Below, piece by piece: positions 8,317 to 16,736 of a DNA stretch of 64,000 nt (position 1 is its first letter; the number at the start of each line of letters is the position of its first letter). The notes beneath the pieces are model-generated. The model saw only the letters and a list, made by a program, of their open reading frames with translations. It was not told the origin of the DNA and ran no database searches. Source of the stretch: JAJPHI01 sp035541875 (lineage in GTDB: Bacteria; Desulfobacterota; Binatia; Binatales; Binataceae); the NCBI GenBank assembly GCA_035541875.1, contig DATKML010000023.1, forward strand, positions 1 to 64,000, read 5' to 3'. Position numbers and translations under genes: made by a program.

Positions 8317-9474
8317 TCACTTGCCGTAAGGACCCGAAGACGCGAGATCCTGGCTCACAATCGCGGCGAATTCGTAACCCGGCCGAATCTCGATCGTGGC
8401 GGGCCGATTCATTCCATTACCGACCAACTGCTGGCCCAACGACCCGAATTGATTGGAGGCTGCTGAACCCGCCACTTCACCCGCCATCCCAAATTGATTT
8501 GGTTGCGTGTAGCCGTAAGGTCCGTAGGTGCCGCCACCACCAAAGGTCGCCATCTGACCGATCTGCTGACGTGCGCTGATCAGGCTGATCAATGCGGCCG
8601 TACCGAAGGTCGCGAGATTATCGTGATCGACCTGATCCGACAGCCCTGCATAGCCGCTCTGATCCGCACTCGGCATCGATGGCAGCGCCATGGTCGTGGT
8701 GTTCGGAAAGATCAGCCGCTGCCACGCAATCGCGAGGCGTAGCTGACCGTATGAATTGACGTTCTGATAGGCGCCGATTAAACAGCTGCCCGGTGGAATC
8801 GAAATGTATTTTCCACTCACGCTGTCGAGTACGTTCGGACTGGCTTGCGCGAGGAGCGGAGCCGGCAAATCTGAGTTAATTTCGTTGGTCGGCACGGCCC
8901 GAATGATGTTTCCCGCCATCACCGTGTAGGGTGACGCCGCTACGCTGCTCAGATCGCGCGCGGTTTCGGTCCAGCGGACATGGTAGCTGTGCGTTGACAG
9001 CTGCAGGATCGAATCAATCTGCACCGCAACGGTTTGCTGCTCGGCCAACTGGAACGGGTCACGGGTAAAACCGTCCGCATGGTCGCAGCCGTCGAGGAAG
9101 CGGTCGGCGAAGCCGCGTGCATGGGCGAGCAATGAAGTGAGCTGCGGTTGCCCGACCTTCGAGTCTTTAGAGACCGCGCGGCCGTTGCGGATGAAAGCCG
9201 CGATCTCGTAGCGCTCCTTCGGTGCCTCCACGTGAGGAATTGCGGACGCAGTGAGCGGCTGCGGAACGGTTAGCGCTAAACCTAGCTTGTCGACCTCGAC
9301 GACGTAGGGGACATAGCGGCTCCGCGTCGCCAAGCAGACCATTCCGGCGGCGAGGACGAGCGCGACGGCCAGCGACCCGGCCGCGGCCATTAGCCACTTG
9401 CGCTTGCCGAGCACCAGATCGACATAGCGTTCATCCCATTCGCGGCGCGCCTCAACGTACGGGTTGAACATCAT
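8317..9474 (-). CDS. Chimeric TrbF(VirB8)::TrbI(VirB10) protein
   Basis: 385 residues. Residues 1-175 are TrbF/VirB8-like: FNPYVEARREWDERY, a membrane helix at ~27-50, RYVPYVVEVDKLG, FIRNGRAVSKD, and VQIDSILQLSTHSYHVRWTE. From ~182 the sequence is the C-terminal domain of TrbI/VirB10: SPYTVMAGNIIRAVPTNEINSDLPAPLLAQ, GKYISIPPGSCLIGAYQN, YGQLRLAIAWQRLIFPN, DQSGYAGLSDQVDHD and the last helix region. In P-type systems the order is trbF-trbG-trbI, so an in-frame deletion of the end of trbF, all of trbG and the start of trbI would produce this protein. The open frame extends upstream to 9549, but TrbF similarity starts at the MMFNPY codons; GAGGG lies about 11 bases before ATG 9474. Confidence 0.85.
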   Translation of the reverse strand: MMFNPYVEARREWDERYVDLVLGKRKWLMAAAGSLAVALVLAAGMVCLATRSRYVPYVVEVDKLGLALTVPQPLTASAIPHVEAPKERYEIAAFIRNGRAVSKDSKVGQPQLTSLLAHARGFADRFLDGCDHADGFTRDPFQLAEQQTVAVQIDSILQLSTHSYHVRWTETARDLSSVAASPYTVMAGNIIRAVPTNEINSDLPAPLLAQASPNVLDSVSGKYISIPPGSCLIGAYQNVNSYGQLRLAIAWQRLIFPNTTTMALPSMPSADQSGYAGLSDQVDHDNLATFGTAALISLISARQQIGQMATFGGGGTYGPYGYTQPNQFGMAGEVAGSAASNQFGSLGQQLVGNGMNRPATIEIRPGYEFAAIVSQDLASSGPYGK

Positions 9475-9570
9475 CCCAAGATTCGCCCTCGAAACGAGGT
9501 CCTCGGACGGAATGTCCGCGCCATGGCCCACGCGGTGGATTTCCTGCACCGAGTCGGCGACTTTGGCTGT

Positions 9571-9839
9571 ACTTTGGCTGTTCTATCGACCGCTATCGGT
9601 CCAAATGCCCTTTTTGAGGGGCTGGCAGGTTCAACAACAGGCTTGATTTTGTTCGATAATGACAGATCGTGGACCATCGCCGACTATCTGTCGGGAGACT
9701 CAAAATCCACCGTGGGCAACCACATGCGGGTTCAAGTCCCGCCCTCGGCACCAAAAAACTCCCAACAAATTCTGGATTTTTGGGCCAAAATGACTTTGGC
9801 ACCTCGCGCGACGTGTCTTTCTCTAACTTTGGCTGTTCT
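9571..9839. repeat. Direct repeat flanking the tRNA fragment
   Basis: The 14-base sequence ACTTTGGCTGTTCT occurs at 9571-9584 and again at 9826-9839, with a further partial copy CTTTGGCTGT at 9561-9570 and GACTTTGG at 9792. The copies bracket the tRNA-Leu fragment. They could be integrase arm-type sites or simple local duplications. Confidence 0.4.
9699..9753 (+). tRNA. 3' fragment of tRNA-Leu(CAA), likely attachment site
   Basis: Partial tRNA. Readable parts are the anticodon loop CTCAAAA (9699-9705, anticodon CAA at 9701-9703), 3' anticodon strand TCCAC, a long variable arm GTGG-gcaa-CCAC, a perfect T-arm GCGGG-TTCAAGT-CCCGC (9726-9742), acceptor strand CCTCGGC, discriminator A and encoded CCA (9751-9753). 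The 5' acceptor strand (GCCGAGG expected) and D-arm are absent, and the sequence before the anticodon loop no longer pairs. This is the classic remnant left at one end of an element integrated in a tRNA gene. Given its orientation, the intact tRNA should lie to the left, on the far side of the element. Confidence 0.85.
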
Positions 9840-9958
9840 TGAAAAATCTCTTTAAGTTCAAAGTGTGCCCGCGCCCAAGAGTGAACACCGTGATGCCATG
9901 CGCTGAGGCGGACCGAGTTCGCAATAAAGCCGGACGGGACACCTGAATTGAGGAACCG

Positions 9959-10921
9959 TTAATCGGCGGCCAGTACCTCGCGGGCAAAGGTGCCCGCCGC
10001 TCCGAGACCGAGAGGGATTCGTAAGGCGATGTTGACTGCGCTTATACCCAATCCCATCGCCAACAGATCAGCTTGAGACCCATAGGCACTAAATCCAGAG
10101 ACCAATACCGCCTGTAACGGCCCAATCCCTACTGGAGTCACCGGTACTCCGTCTAGTAGTAGCACTGGTGCGAGCAGACCAAAGACGGCGGCGAACGGCA
10201 GGTGGATATTGAAAGCTTCCAATTGAAAATAGAGCATTATCCCTTGCCCGAGAAAAATGGGTCCACGAATCGCCGTCAGGCGCGCATAGTGCGACAACCT
10301 GGCCTCGCGAAAGCAATGCAGAGCGGGACGGTCATAGATCCACCTTGCTGCTTCTGAGCGCGGCCTGCCTCTGAGCCAGAAGAAGCTGACGGTCAAGCCC
10401 AGCAAGAGCGCAGCGGCGGCGTAACCCGCATATGCTGCCGCAGCGCCATGCGGTTCCAGAACCGCCCCGGCTAGCCAGAGCACCGCCATCAATTCTAGAT
10501 CGATCAGTGTTTGAAAGATTAACGTGCATCCGCCGGAAAGAAACGGCACTGCTTTGCGCTTGTACATAAAGAATACGAGCGCAGAGCCAGCTAACGCCAT
10601 ATTCACTATCTGCAGAAAGTATTGCGCTGCATTGGGTGCCAGCATTTCATGGAAGCTGATACGCGCGTTGAAATAAGAATAAAGCCTCGCGAACAAGAAA
10701 GTCTCGCCGACGTACCAAATCACCACGGACCCGACCGACGCCAGGATGAAGAGCGTAGTATTGGCCCCACTCAGCGCTCGCTCGATCGTGGCTAACGACG
10801 TGCCCCGAACCAAATACAAAACAATAGCCAACCCCAAGAGATACGGGACAGTGCTCTGCAAGGCGCGTTTAAGTGGGCGTCGAAGTCGAGCCCGGAATTC
10901 GGAACCTACCAGAGCGTTCAT
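9959..10921 (-). CDS. UPF0104/LPG-synthase-type integral membrane protein
   Basis: 320 residues with about eight hydrophobic segments (for example PYLLGLAIVLYLV, ILASVGSVVIWYVG, LLLGLTVSFFWL). The region GVPVTPVGIGPLQAVLV near the end matches the P-x-P-x-G-x-G motif of the lysylphosphatidylglycerol-synthase transmembrane family (AglD/MprF N-terminal domain, UPF0104). It lacks a cytoplasmic aminoacyl-transferase domain, so it is not a complete MprF. The family includes flippases and glycosyl/lipid-modifying membrane proteins; the substrate cannot be told. It sits just right of the mobile-element junction and stands alone. Confidence 0.75.
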   Translation of the reverse strand: MNALVGSEFRARLRRPLKRALQSTVPYLLGLAIVLYLVRGTSLATIERALSGANTTLFILASVGSVVIWYVGETFLFARLYSYFNARISFHEMLAPNAAQYFLQIVNMALAGSALVFFMYKRKAVPFLSGGCTLIFQTLIDLELMAVLWLAGAVLEPHGAAAAYAGYAAAALLLGLTVSFFWLRGRPRSEAARWIYDRPALHCFREARLSHYARLTAIRGPIFLGQGIMLYFQLEAFNIHLPFAAVFGLLAPVLLLDGVPVTPVGIGPLQAVLVSGFSAYGSQADLLAMGLGISAVNIALRIPLGLGAAGTFAREVLAAD

Positions 10922-11483
10922 CCGCCTCTTCTGTCTTTCGGCTTTGGATCAGTTCCTGCCACGCATGATGCTGAGGAGGTACTAACTGTAAGCGAGGATT
11001 TCATCCGGCAGCAAACTCGTTAGGAAGAAAGCCATAGTAATAAATCAGCGTAGAACCAGTCATTGGGGCCGGCGCCCATCGAGCTCCTTTACGGCGAAAA
11101 TGTTTCACATGCTACCCCGTTTCGCTGTGCGGCCCTAGCTCAAAAGCATCGGCCGAATACGTAGGGCTTGGATATTCGATGTCGGCTGATAGCCGTTCTG
11201 GCGCGCGCTCCGGGTTCGCCCGTGCTGTGTCGTCGAGACCGTTTGTTACCCGAATTCGACCCGGGAAGCCAGCAAGGCTCCGTGAAATCAACAACTGTGT
11301 GAAGGCACTTTTTGAGCAGAGATAATTCTTGCGCGAGACGCGATAAACGTGGGGCAGATGAACGTTCAGTGGTTTCGAAGATAGGAGAGAGTGTTCGTTC
11401 ACCAAACCGACCGGCGCTCGCGCAGCACTGAGAGCCGGCATCGCCGACTTGGGCCGCTGAACCCTTTGAGTTTGAGGTTCTGA
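10922..11483. other. Intergenic stretch, no gene seen
   Basis: Roughly 560 bases between the UPF0104 gene start and the hairpin after the FKBP gene. Two minus-strand frames (11112-11441 and 11140-11505) overlap each other, have no family signature and no good ribosome binding site. It presumably contains the promoter for the UPF0104 gene. Confidence 0.4.
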
Positions 11484-11513
11484 GAGCGATAGCGGCGGTC
11501 GCCACTATCGCTC
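11484..11513. terminator. Hairpin downstream of the FKBP gene
   Basis: GAGCGATAG and CTATCGCTC form a perfect 9-bp stem. Inside it GGCG/CGCC add another 4 bp around a tiny loop. It lies 10 bases after the FKBP stop on the minus strand. There is no clear T-run, so it may be a terminator or a 3'-end stabilising hairpin. Confidence 0.5.
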
Positions 11514-11523
11514 AATAGGGGAT

Positions 11524-11976
11524 TTAATGCGAGACGCCGAGCAACTCGACATCAAAGATCAGAGTCGCGTTCGGCGGGATCACACCACCTGCGCCACGCG
11601 CACCATAACCGAGTGCCGGCGGGATGATTAGCTCTCGCTCACCGCCGACTTTCATCCCTTGTACCCCTTCATCCCAACCCTTGATGACCTGCCCCTGGCC
11701 GAGTCCAAACTGAAATGGTTGGCCGCGATCTTTGCTCGAATCAAATTTCTGTCCCTTGCTTCCGTCGGGCTTCTGCAGCCATCCGGTGTAGTGAACAGAC
11801 ACCTGATCGCCGGCTTTGGCGACATCGCCGGTACCGACCTTGAGATCCACGTATTGAAGCCCTGAAGGAGTGGTTACTTTTTCAGCGGACATAGTTTGCG
11901 AAGACCCAAATAGCACGCAGGCAATCCCCACGCACAGACCAAGTACAAGTTTTCTTAGCTGACTCGTTCTTAACAT
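11524..11976 (-). CDS. Secreted FKBP-type peptidyl-prolyl isomerase
   Basis: 150 residues: an N-terminal signal peptide (RKLVLGLCVGIACVLFGSS...) and one FKBP domain with TPSGLQYVDLKVGTG, VSVHYTGWL, FDSSKDRGQPFQFGLGQGQVIKGWDEGVQGMKVGGER and the C-terminal PPNATLIFDVELLGV. Active-site aromatic positions (Y, F, W, Y) are visible. Three ATG codons follow each other at 11982, 11979 and 11976. AGGAG touches the first and is correctly spaced (6 bases) only for the third, which decides the start. It probably assists folding in the periplasm. Monocistronic. Confidence 0.92.
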   Translation of the reverse strand: MLRTSQLRKLVLGLCVGIACVLFGSSQTMSAEKVTTPSGLQYVDLKVGTGDVAKAGDQVSVHYTGWLQKPDGSKGQKFDSSKDRGQPFQFGLGQGQVIKGWDEGVQGMKVGGERELIIPPALGYGARGAGGVIPPNATLIFDVELLGVSH

Positions 11977-12213
11977 CATCATCTCCTGGTGTCGAATCCA
12001 ATCGAGTTCCGGTATTCTGCCGCTCCGCAGCGTGCGCCACAATATGACCTGGCGCAAACGCGATAGAGCCCGCCGCGCTTTCGCGAGGCCCGATACAGCT
12101 TGCTCGATATATCGGATAATCGCGGAGAACTTTTTTCGTGGAGCTCCCCGTGAGTCGGGGGAACACAAAGTGCGGTGCTTGGCTGTTGGCTTCGGCGGAT
12201 GGCCTTCGGTCGA

Positions 12214-12603
12214 TTACCGCCGCCGACGTTCACCGCCGATCGCGTCGAGAGCATCATTCAGCATGTTGCGGACTTTCCCCTGGGCGCCGGCGCCGCATGC
12301 GAGCCGAATGTCATCCTGCCCCTGCAAAATGATCAACACGACTTGATCATTATTCAGGTCTTCCGATATGACGCGCACAAATGCGCGGGCTGTCATGTCG
12401 GGAGTTTGCGCTTCCAGTTGGTTCAGACGTCGCAGGCATTGTGAGAGGATCACTCGTGCATTGAGCCCGGCGCTCTCAGATGCGCCCATCCTCGTTTTGC
12501 TGCCATCGCGGATCAGCAGCAGAATCTCGCCGCCGAACTCCTCCCAGGCGGCCGCAACGACGGCTTGCAGTGCGGAGCGATCAAACTGTTGTGACTCCTC
12601 CAT
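12214..12603 (-). CDS. Hypothetical protein, 129 aa
   Basis: Protein-like composition with alternating helix and strand segments (ALQAVVAAAWEEFGGEILLLIRDG, RVILSQCLRRLNQLEAQTPDMTARAFVRVISEDLNNDQVVLIILQGQDDIRLACGA). No signal peptide and no family I recognise. The pattern of two strand-helix units with QVVLIILQG resembles a small regulatory alpha/beta domain, but this is only an impression. It lies between the FKBP gene and another unknown gene on the same strand. ATG 12603 has only a weak ribosome binding site. Confidence 0.55.
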   Translation of the reverse strand: MEESQQFDRSALQAVVAAAWEEFGGEILLLIRDGSKTRMGASESAGLNARVILSQCLRRLNQLEAQTPDMTARAFVRVISEDLNNDQVVLIILQGQDDIRLACGAGAQGKVRNMLNDALDAIGGERRRR

Positions 12604-12755
12604 AATGACCTAACTCTCTCTCCGAGCTCTTAGCCGCCTTTCTTTTAGCATTGTTTCATCTGCGATCGGATACTGCGATAGTCCTCCGCTTTTGTCCCCT
12701 CGATCGAGAAGGGCGTCACAGTGAAACCTGCAGGTGGCTCTCCCTCGGTTCGTTG

Positions 12756-13286
12756 TCAAGCCATCAGATGCCGTGGACCCGGATTGCGCGGTTCGGTGCG
12801 CTTGGAGATAGACGCAGAGTTCTTCTTTTCTTTTTCGTGGACCAGAACGAACAGCTTGATGCGGGTTTCCAGCTCCAGTTCGGTTTTCCTAAGCGATCTC
12901 TCCTGCTCCTTCGGGTCCGTTGACCGAGATAATCCCGAGATATTCCAATGGAGCGATCGATTATCGCGCGGCAGGTTAATCGAATCGGCGGGTTTGATCG
13001 CATCATGGAGATAGATCATGAAGTCGACCCGGCGAGAGTCGCGCGCAAAGCAATTCGGTCCTACCGATCGATGAGCATTCAGGTCACAGCTAAAGGCACG
13101 GAACATCGCCCCGCCGCATCGGTTTAGCAGCCGCACCGCAATCTCCGTTGGTACGGCTCCGTCGGCGCTTAAAAACATCACAGAGTAAGGAAATGTCGGA
13201 CTGTCTGCCCATTCGGACCTTGCGGCTGATTTCGTCGTGAGCGTCCGCGCGGCTTCGCTAATCGGTAAGGCTTCCGCCAAATCCAT
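12756..13286 (-). CDS. Hypothetical protein, 176 aa
   Basis: The first 110 residues look like a folded alpha/beta domain (FPYSVMFLSADGAVPTEIAVRLLNRCGGAMFRAFSCDLN...VDFMIYLHDAIKPADSINLP). The C-terminal part is charged and probably helical or coiled (ERSLRKTELELETRIKLFVLVHEKEKKN). No known motif is evident. Codon use matches surrounding genes, and AGG lies about 11 bases before ATG 13286. Function unknown. Confidence 0.5.
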   Translation of the reverse strand: MDLAEALPISEAARTLTTKSAARSEWADSPTFPYSVMFLSADGAVPTEIAVRLLNRCGGAMFRAFSCDLNAHRSVGPNCFARDSRRVDFMIYLHDAIKPADSINLPRDNRSLHWNISGLSRSTDPKEQERSLRKTELELETRIKLFVLVHEKEKKNSASISKRTEPRNPGPRHLMA

Positions 13287-13629
13287 AAAATGGAGACCTC
13301 GGTAATGTTAGTATCGCCTCATTGCTCGATAGACGCATTTTCGAGGCCAAGCGTTCTGTTCGGCCGAAAGCGTCGCTAGAAGAAAACGATCACAAACAAA
13401 TTGTGCTTAACACGAGCAGTCACAGGCCGTCCGCCTGTAGCAAAAGGACACACTTTTTGTCCCCTTCGGCGCCAACGGAAACAGTAGCGCTCCTACTTTA
13501 TCGCAAACACAGATAGAAGCAGAGCTAAAGTCAGTCATTGCAAAGGCAAGATGCATGCAGATTTCGGCTCTAGCACGCAACTTGTTATAGACCCTATGGA
13601 CGCTGTCGAAGAGAAAGGCATGAACTGTG
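13287..13629. other. Divergent promoter gap
   Basis: About 340 bases between the divergently read 12756-13286 gene and the DUF2252 gene. No gene is supported. The stretch is more AT-rich than its neighbours, as expected for promoters, but no operator-like symmetry stood out. Confidence 0.4.
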
Positions 13630-15036
13630 ATGGCAGATAAGGCAAAGGCGGCAGGAGAAGCTCGAAGCGGGCGCTTCGAACCGGTGATGCGCTCGAGGGA
13701 TCAGCGCCTGGCCGATGGCAAGGTCCTCCGCGAAGAGATACCTCTCGAGAGTCATGCGGAATGGAAGCGACCCAAGGATAGGCGCGACCCTATCGATGTG
13801 CTCAAAGCCTCGAACCGCGACCGCCTGCCGGAACTAATCCCTATACGGTACGGCCGGATGTTGCCGAGCCCGTTCACCTTTCTTCGCGGTTCGGCCGGGC
13901 TGATGGCTTACGATCTAGCCGGCACCCCAAACACAGGTATCCGTGTTCAGGCCTGCGGTGATTGCCATCTGCTCAACTTCGGCCTCTTTGCGACTCCCGA
14001 ACGGAATCTGATTTTCGATCTCAACGACTTCGATGAAACCCTCCCGGCACCGTGGGAATGGGACGTGAAACGACTCGCGGTTAGCTTCGTCGTGGCCGTT
14101 CGCGATATCAAGTTGAGCGTGAAAGATGCGCGAGCGGGGGCGGTCGAATGTGTCCGGGCGTATCGAGAGCGTCTGCGGGCTCTTTCCAAGATGAGCCCGC
14201 TCGACGTCTGGTACGATCGGCTCGACGCCGAGACGATTATCGCCATGGCTCCCAATGCCAAACTCCGGAAACGCCGTGAGCAATTGGTCTCGCAAGCGCA
14301 GCAGCGTATCGGCGACTATCTTTATCCGAAGATTACCGGGGAGGTTGGAGGTCGACGACGCCTCGTTGATGAACCTCCCGGGATGTATCACCTCTCAACG
14401 CGAGGTTTTGAAAGGACCGTCCACGAGGCGATGGTCCTCTACCGATTGTCGTTGCCGGAGGAGCGGCGGACTCTTTTCGACCGTTATAGACTTGAGGATA
14501 TGGCGATCAAAGCCGTGGGTATCGGCAGCGTCGGCACGCGCTGTTTTGTCGGCTTGTTTTTCTCGGCCGAAAACCATCCCCTGTTGCTCCAGTTCAAAGA
14601 GGCGAGGTCTTCCGTTCTGGAACCGTACGCCGGAAAAAGCCTCTACGAGAACGACGGCCAGCGCGTCGTCACCGGGCAGCGCCTGATGCAATCCGCCAGC
14701 GATATCTTCCTCGGATGGACGCGCGGACGTGAAGGCCGCTGCTTTTACGTGCGACAACTGCGGGATATGAAGATGTCGGCTCAGATAGAGGAGGGAGTAA
14801 CCCCCGAGCAGGTGCTGCTGTATGCTGAGCTTTGCGGCCGGACGCTGGCACATGCTCACGCGAAGTCAGGTGATGCCGCGATGATCAGTGGCTACCTCGG
14901 CAAATCCGACACTTTTGATCGCGCGGTTGGGGACTTTGCCTCCGAGTATGCCGAGCAGAACAAAAAAGACCACGCTGCGTTGGTTGCCGCGGTGAAAGCG
15001 GGCAAGATCAAGGCACTCATCGAGACGGAGAGCTGA
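13630..15036 (+). CDS. DUF2252 family protein
   Basis: 468 residues, the normal DUF2252 length. Family landmarks are visible: RYGRMLPSPFTFLRGSAGLMAYDLA, then ACGDCHLLNFGLFATPERNLIFDLNDFDETLPAPWEWDVKRLAVSFVVA, and near the end CGRTLAHAHAKSGDA. The GD-x-H-LxNFG and FDLNDFDE motifs resemble the catalytic and metal-binding loops of aminoglycoside-phosphotransferase/kinase-like folds, so a kinase-like activity is suspected but unproven for the family. GTG 13627 immediately before ATG 13630 could also start. A beta-barrel gene follows 56 bases later on the same strand. Confidence 0.88.
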   Translation: MADKAKAAGEARSGRFEPVMRSRDQRLADGKVLREEIPLESHAEWKRPKDRRDPIDVLKASNRDRLPELIPIRYGRMLPSPFTFLRGSAGLMAYDLAGTPNTGIRVQACGDCHLLNFGLFATPERNLIFDLNDFDETLPAPWEWDVKRLAVSFVVAVRDIKLSVKDARAGAVECVRAYRERLRALSKMSPLDVWYDRLDAETIIAMAPNAKLRKRREQLVSQAQQRIGDYLYPKITGEVGGRRRLVDEPPGMYHLSTRGFERTVHEAMVLYRLSLPEERRTLFDRYRLEDMAIKAVGIGSVGTRCFVGLFFSAENHPLLLQFKEARSSVLEPYAGKSLYENDGQRVVTGQRLMQSASDIFLGWTRGREGRCFYVRQLRDMKMSAQIEEGVTPEQVLLYAELCGRTLAHAHAKSGDAAMISGYLGKSDTFDRAVGDFASEYAEQNKKDHAALVAAVKAGKIKALIETES

Positions 15037-15092
15037 GGGAAGAACTAAGGTCGATAGCCCTCGGCGAGTCAATACGAAATAGAGGCTTCTTC

Positions 15093-16058
15093 ATGAACCC
15101 GGTTGTCACCAGCGCATTCAGCAAAGTCCGTATGCGATTAGTTCTGTGCGCATGGTTCAAAATCCTCCTCCCAACATTGCTGCTCGTCGCCGGATTAATC
15201 GTCGATGGCATTCGACTACCGGCTCGCGCTCAGGACATGTCGGAAGTCGAACTGGAGAAGGAGGAGCAACTCGAAGGGGACTTTACCAATCCTCTTTCCA
15301 CCCTCCCTCAGTTGGTTGTTCGCGATAGCTGGGCGGCGGCGACCTATGCGCCATGCACGCCACCAGCGCCCTGCTGGCGAGACGACCAGACGAATCAAGC
15401 TATCTTTCGGCCTTTGATCCCACGTATTCCACCCAACACCTTACTGCCGATTCCGCAGCTCGTCAGACCAACGTTTTCGCTGGTCTCAGTGCCGAGTTTT
15501 CGCGGCGGAACACGCACGGAGTTTGGCGATCTTCCATTATTCGATCTTGCTGTGGTGCCGTGGCCTAATCCTAAGGAGACGGGGCTGCTGTGGGGCATAG
15601 GACCGACTTTTCTTTTTCCCACCGCAACCTCGAAAAGTGCGGGACAGGGAACCTGGGAGGCCGGGCCAGCTATCGGCGCAGTCTATGCGCGTATCCCCGG
15701 ATTGCTGATCGGCTTTGTCGCGCAGAACCCGATCTCCTTTTCCTATACTAGAGCTGGTGTGCCGGCGCAGAGCAGCTTGGAGTTCCAGCCCGTGTTCGCT
15801 CTTCACTTATGGGACAAGTGGTATTTGCGGTCTGCTGAAGCGAACTGGTCGATCGGATGGCATCATCACAGTCCTACCACTCTGCCGCTAAGTCTCGGTC
15901 TTGGTCGCACCTTGGTACGACCTGGGTTACCACCGATGAGTCTATTTGTAACCGGCACCTGGATGGCGTACCGCGATTACGCTCCGATCGCGCCTCAGAC
16001 TGCGATCAACTTTGGAGCGACGGTGGCTTTCCCGCGGCTGCAGAGTGTGTGGAAGTAG
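15093..16058 (+). CDS. Outer-membrane beta-barrel protein (transporter/porin-like)
   Basis: 321 residues. A signal peptide (residues ~18-46, hydrophobic, ending PARAQ) is followed by an acidic linker (EVELEKEEQLEGDFTNPLSTL) and then many alternating-hydrophobic beta strands. FGDLPLFDLAVVPW, WGIGPTFLFPTATSKSAGQGTWEAGPAIGAVY and GLLIGFVAQNPISFSY are typical of a barrel family often labelled neuromedin-U-like or transporter in bacterial genomes. The protein ends with aromatic-rich strands. The cargo is unknown. It sits downstream of the DUF2252 gene and may be co-transcribed. Confidence 0.8.
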   Translation: MNPVVTSAFSKVRMRLVLCAWFKILLPTLLLVAGLIVDGIRLPARAQDMSEVELEKEEQLEGDFTNPLSTLPQLVVRDSWAAATYAPCTPPAPCWRDDQTNQAIFRPLIPRIPPNTLLPIPQLVRPTFSLVSVPSFRGGTRTEFGDLPLFDLAVVPWPNPKETGLLWGIGPTFLFPTATSKSAGQGTWEAGPAIGAVYARIPGLLIGFVAQNPISFSYTRAGVPAQSSLEFQPVFALHLWDKWYLRSAEANWSIGWHHHSPTTLPLSLGLGRTLVRPGLPPMSLFVTGTWMAYRDYAPIAPQTAINFGATVAFPRLQSVWK

Positions 16059-16134
16059 AACTATCCCGCTTCGAACGCACTTGCGTGTAGTGACGGAGCG
16101 TCACAAAATGAAGCGCAGGAGCTGTTGAACGACC

Positions 16135-16398
16135 GTGGCCAAAGTCGAAGTCTATACGACCCCCTATTGCCCGTTCTGCATCCGCGCCAAAGCCCTGCTC
16201 AACAGCAAGAAAATTGCCTTTGAAGAGATCGATGTCTCCGAAGATCCAGCTTTGCGCGAGGCGATGGTGAAGCGCGCCGGTGGCCGCCGTACGGTCCCGG
16301 AGATTTTCGTGAATGGACAGATCATCGGCGGCTGCGATGAGCTGTATGCCCTCGAAAGAAAAGGACAGCTCGACGCCATTCTGGCTGAACCCGCATGA
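16135..16398 (+). CDS. grxC: Glutaredoxin 3
   Basis: 87 residues, complete glutaredoxin fold. The redox site is YCPFC at residues 10-14 (Cys-Pro-Phe-Cys variant of CPYC). The cis-Pro region RRTVPEIFVNGQIIGGCDEL carries the glutathione-binding TVP motif. The start is GTG 16135, with AGGAG about 13 bases upstream. The stop overlaps the next ATG (ATGA), so it is coupled with the cold-shock-like gene. Role: glutathione-dependent reduction of disulfides in the cytoplasm. Confidence 0.95.
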   Translation: MAKVEVYTTPYCPFCIRAKALLNSKKIAFEEIDVSEDPALREAMVKRAGGRRTVPEIFVNGQIIGGCDELYALERKGQLDAILAEPA

Positions 16399-16715
16399 GT
16401 GCCGACGATCGATCGAACATCCTCGACGATGACCGCGAAGAGACTGCGGCCTCCGGCGATGAATCAAGAACGCCTGAGGAGATGTTCTATCGCGGCTTGA
16501 TCGTATTCCTAGACCGAGTGCGTGGTCGCGGAGCGATCCGCTCATACAGCGGTCGCGAGATTCTCTTCCAGTTTCCTCACGTTACTGTGGTGGGTGCGCC
16601 GATCGGTGGCCGCGCTCCCGGGATCGATCGGCTGAATCAGGGCGACACTGTCGGCTTCGATGTCGGCTGGACCTCGAAGGGTTTGCGCGTCACCCAGATC
16701 AAGCCTCTCGGGTAG
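16395..16715 (+). CDS. Cold-shock-domain-like small protein
   Basis: 106 residues. An acidic N-terminal 28 residues precede a beta-rich segment (GLIVFLDRVRGRGAIRSYSGREILFQFPHVTVVG ... LNQGDTVGFDVGWTSKGLRVTQIKP) that follows the spacing of a cold-shock OB fold: GxGxI, an FQF replacing the RNP2-like FVH, and a final GxxVxFxV-x-T-x-KGxxAxxI. The aromatic RNA-binding residues are only partly kept. It overlaps grxC by ATGA. Nucleic-acid binding is an inference. Confidence 0.6.
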   Translation: MSADDRSNILDDDREETAASGDESRTPEEMFYRGLIVFLDRVRGRGAIRSYSGREILFQFPHVTVVGAPIGGRAPGIDRLNQGDTVGFDVGWTSKGLRVTQIKPLG

Positions 16716-16736
16716 CGCGATCGGCGATTTCAAACT

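Noticed and set aside
9523..9855. Frames across the tRNA fragment, including a minus frame with VPRAGLEPA
   Set aside because: That peptide is the well-known false translation of a tRNA 3' end; the DNA is better explained as an attachment site.
11112..11505. Two overlapping minus frames after the UPF0104 gene
   Set aside because: No conserved features and no ribosome binding sites; they exclude each other by overlap.
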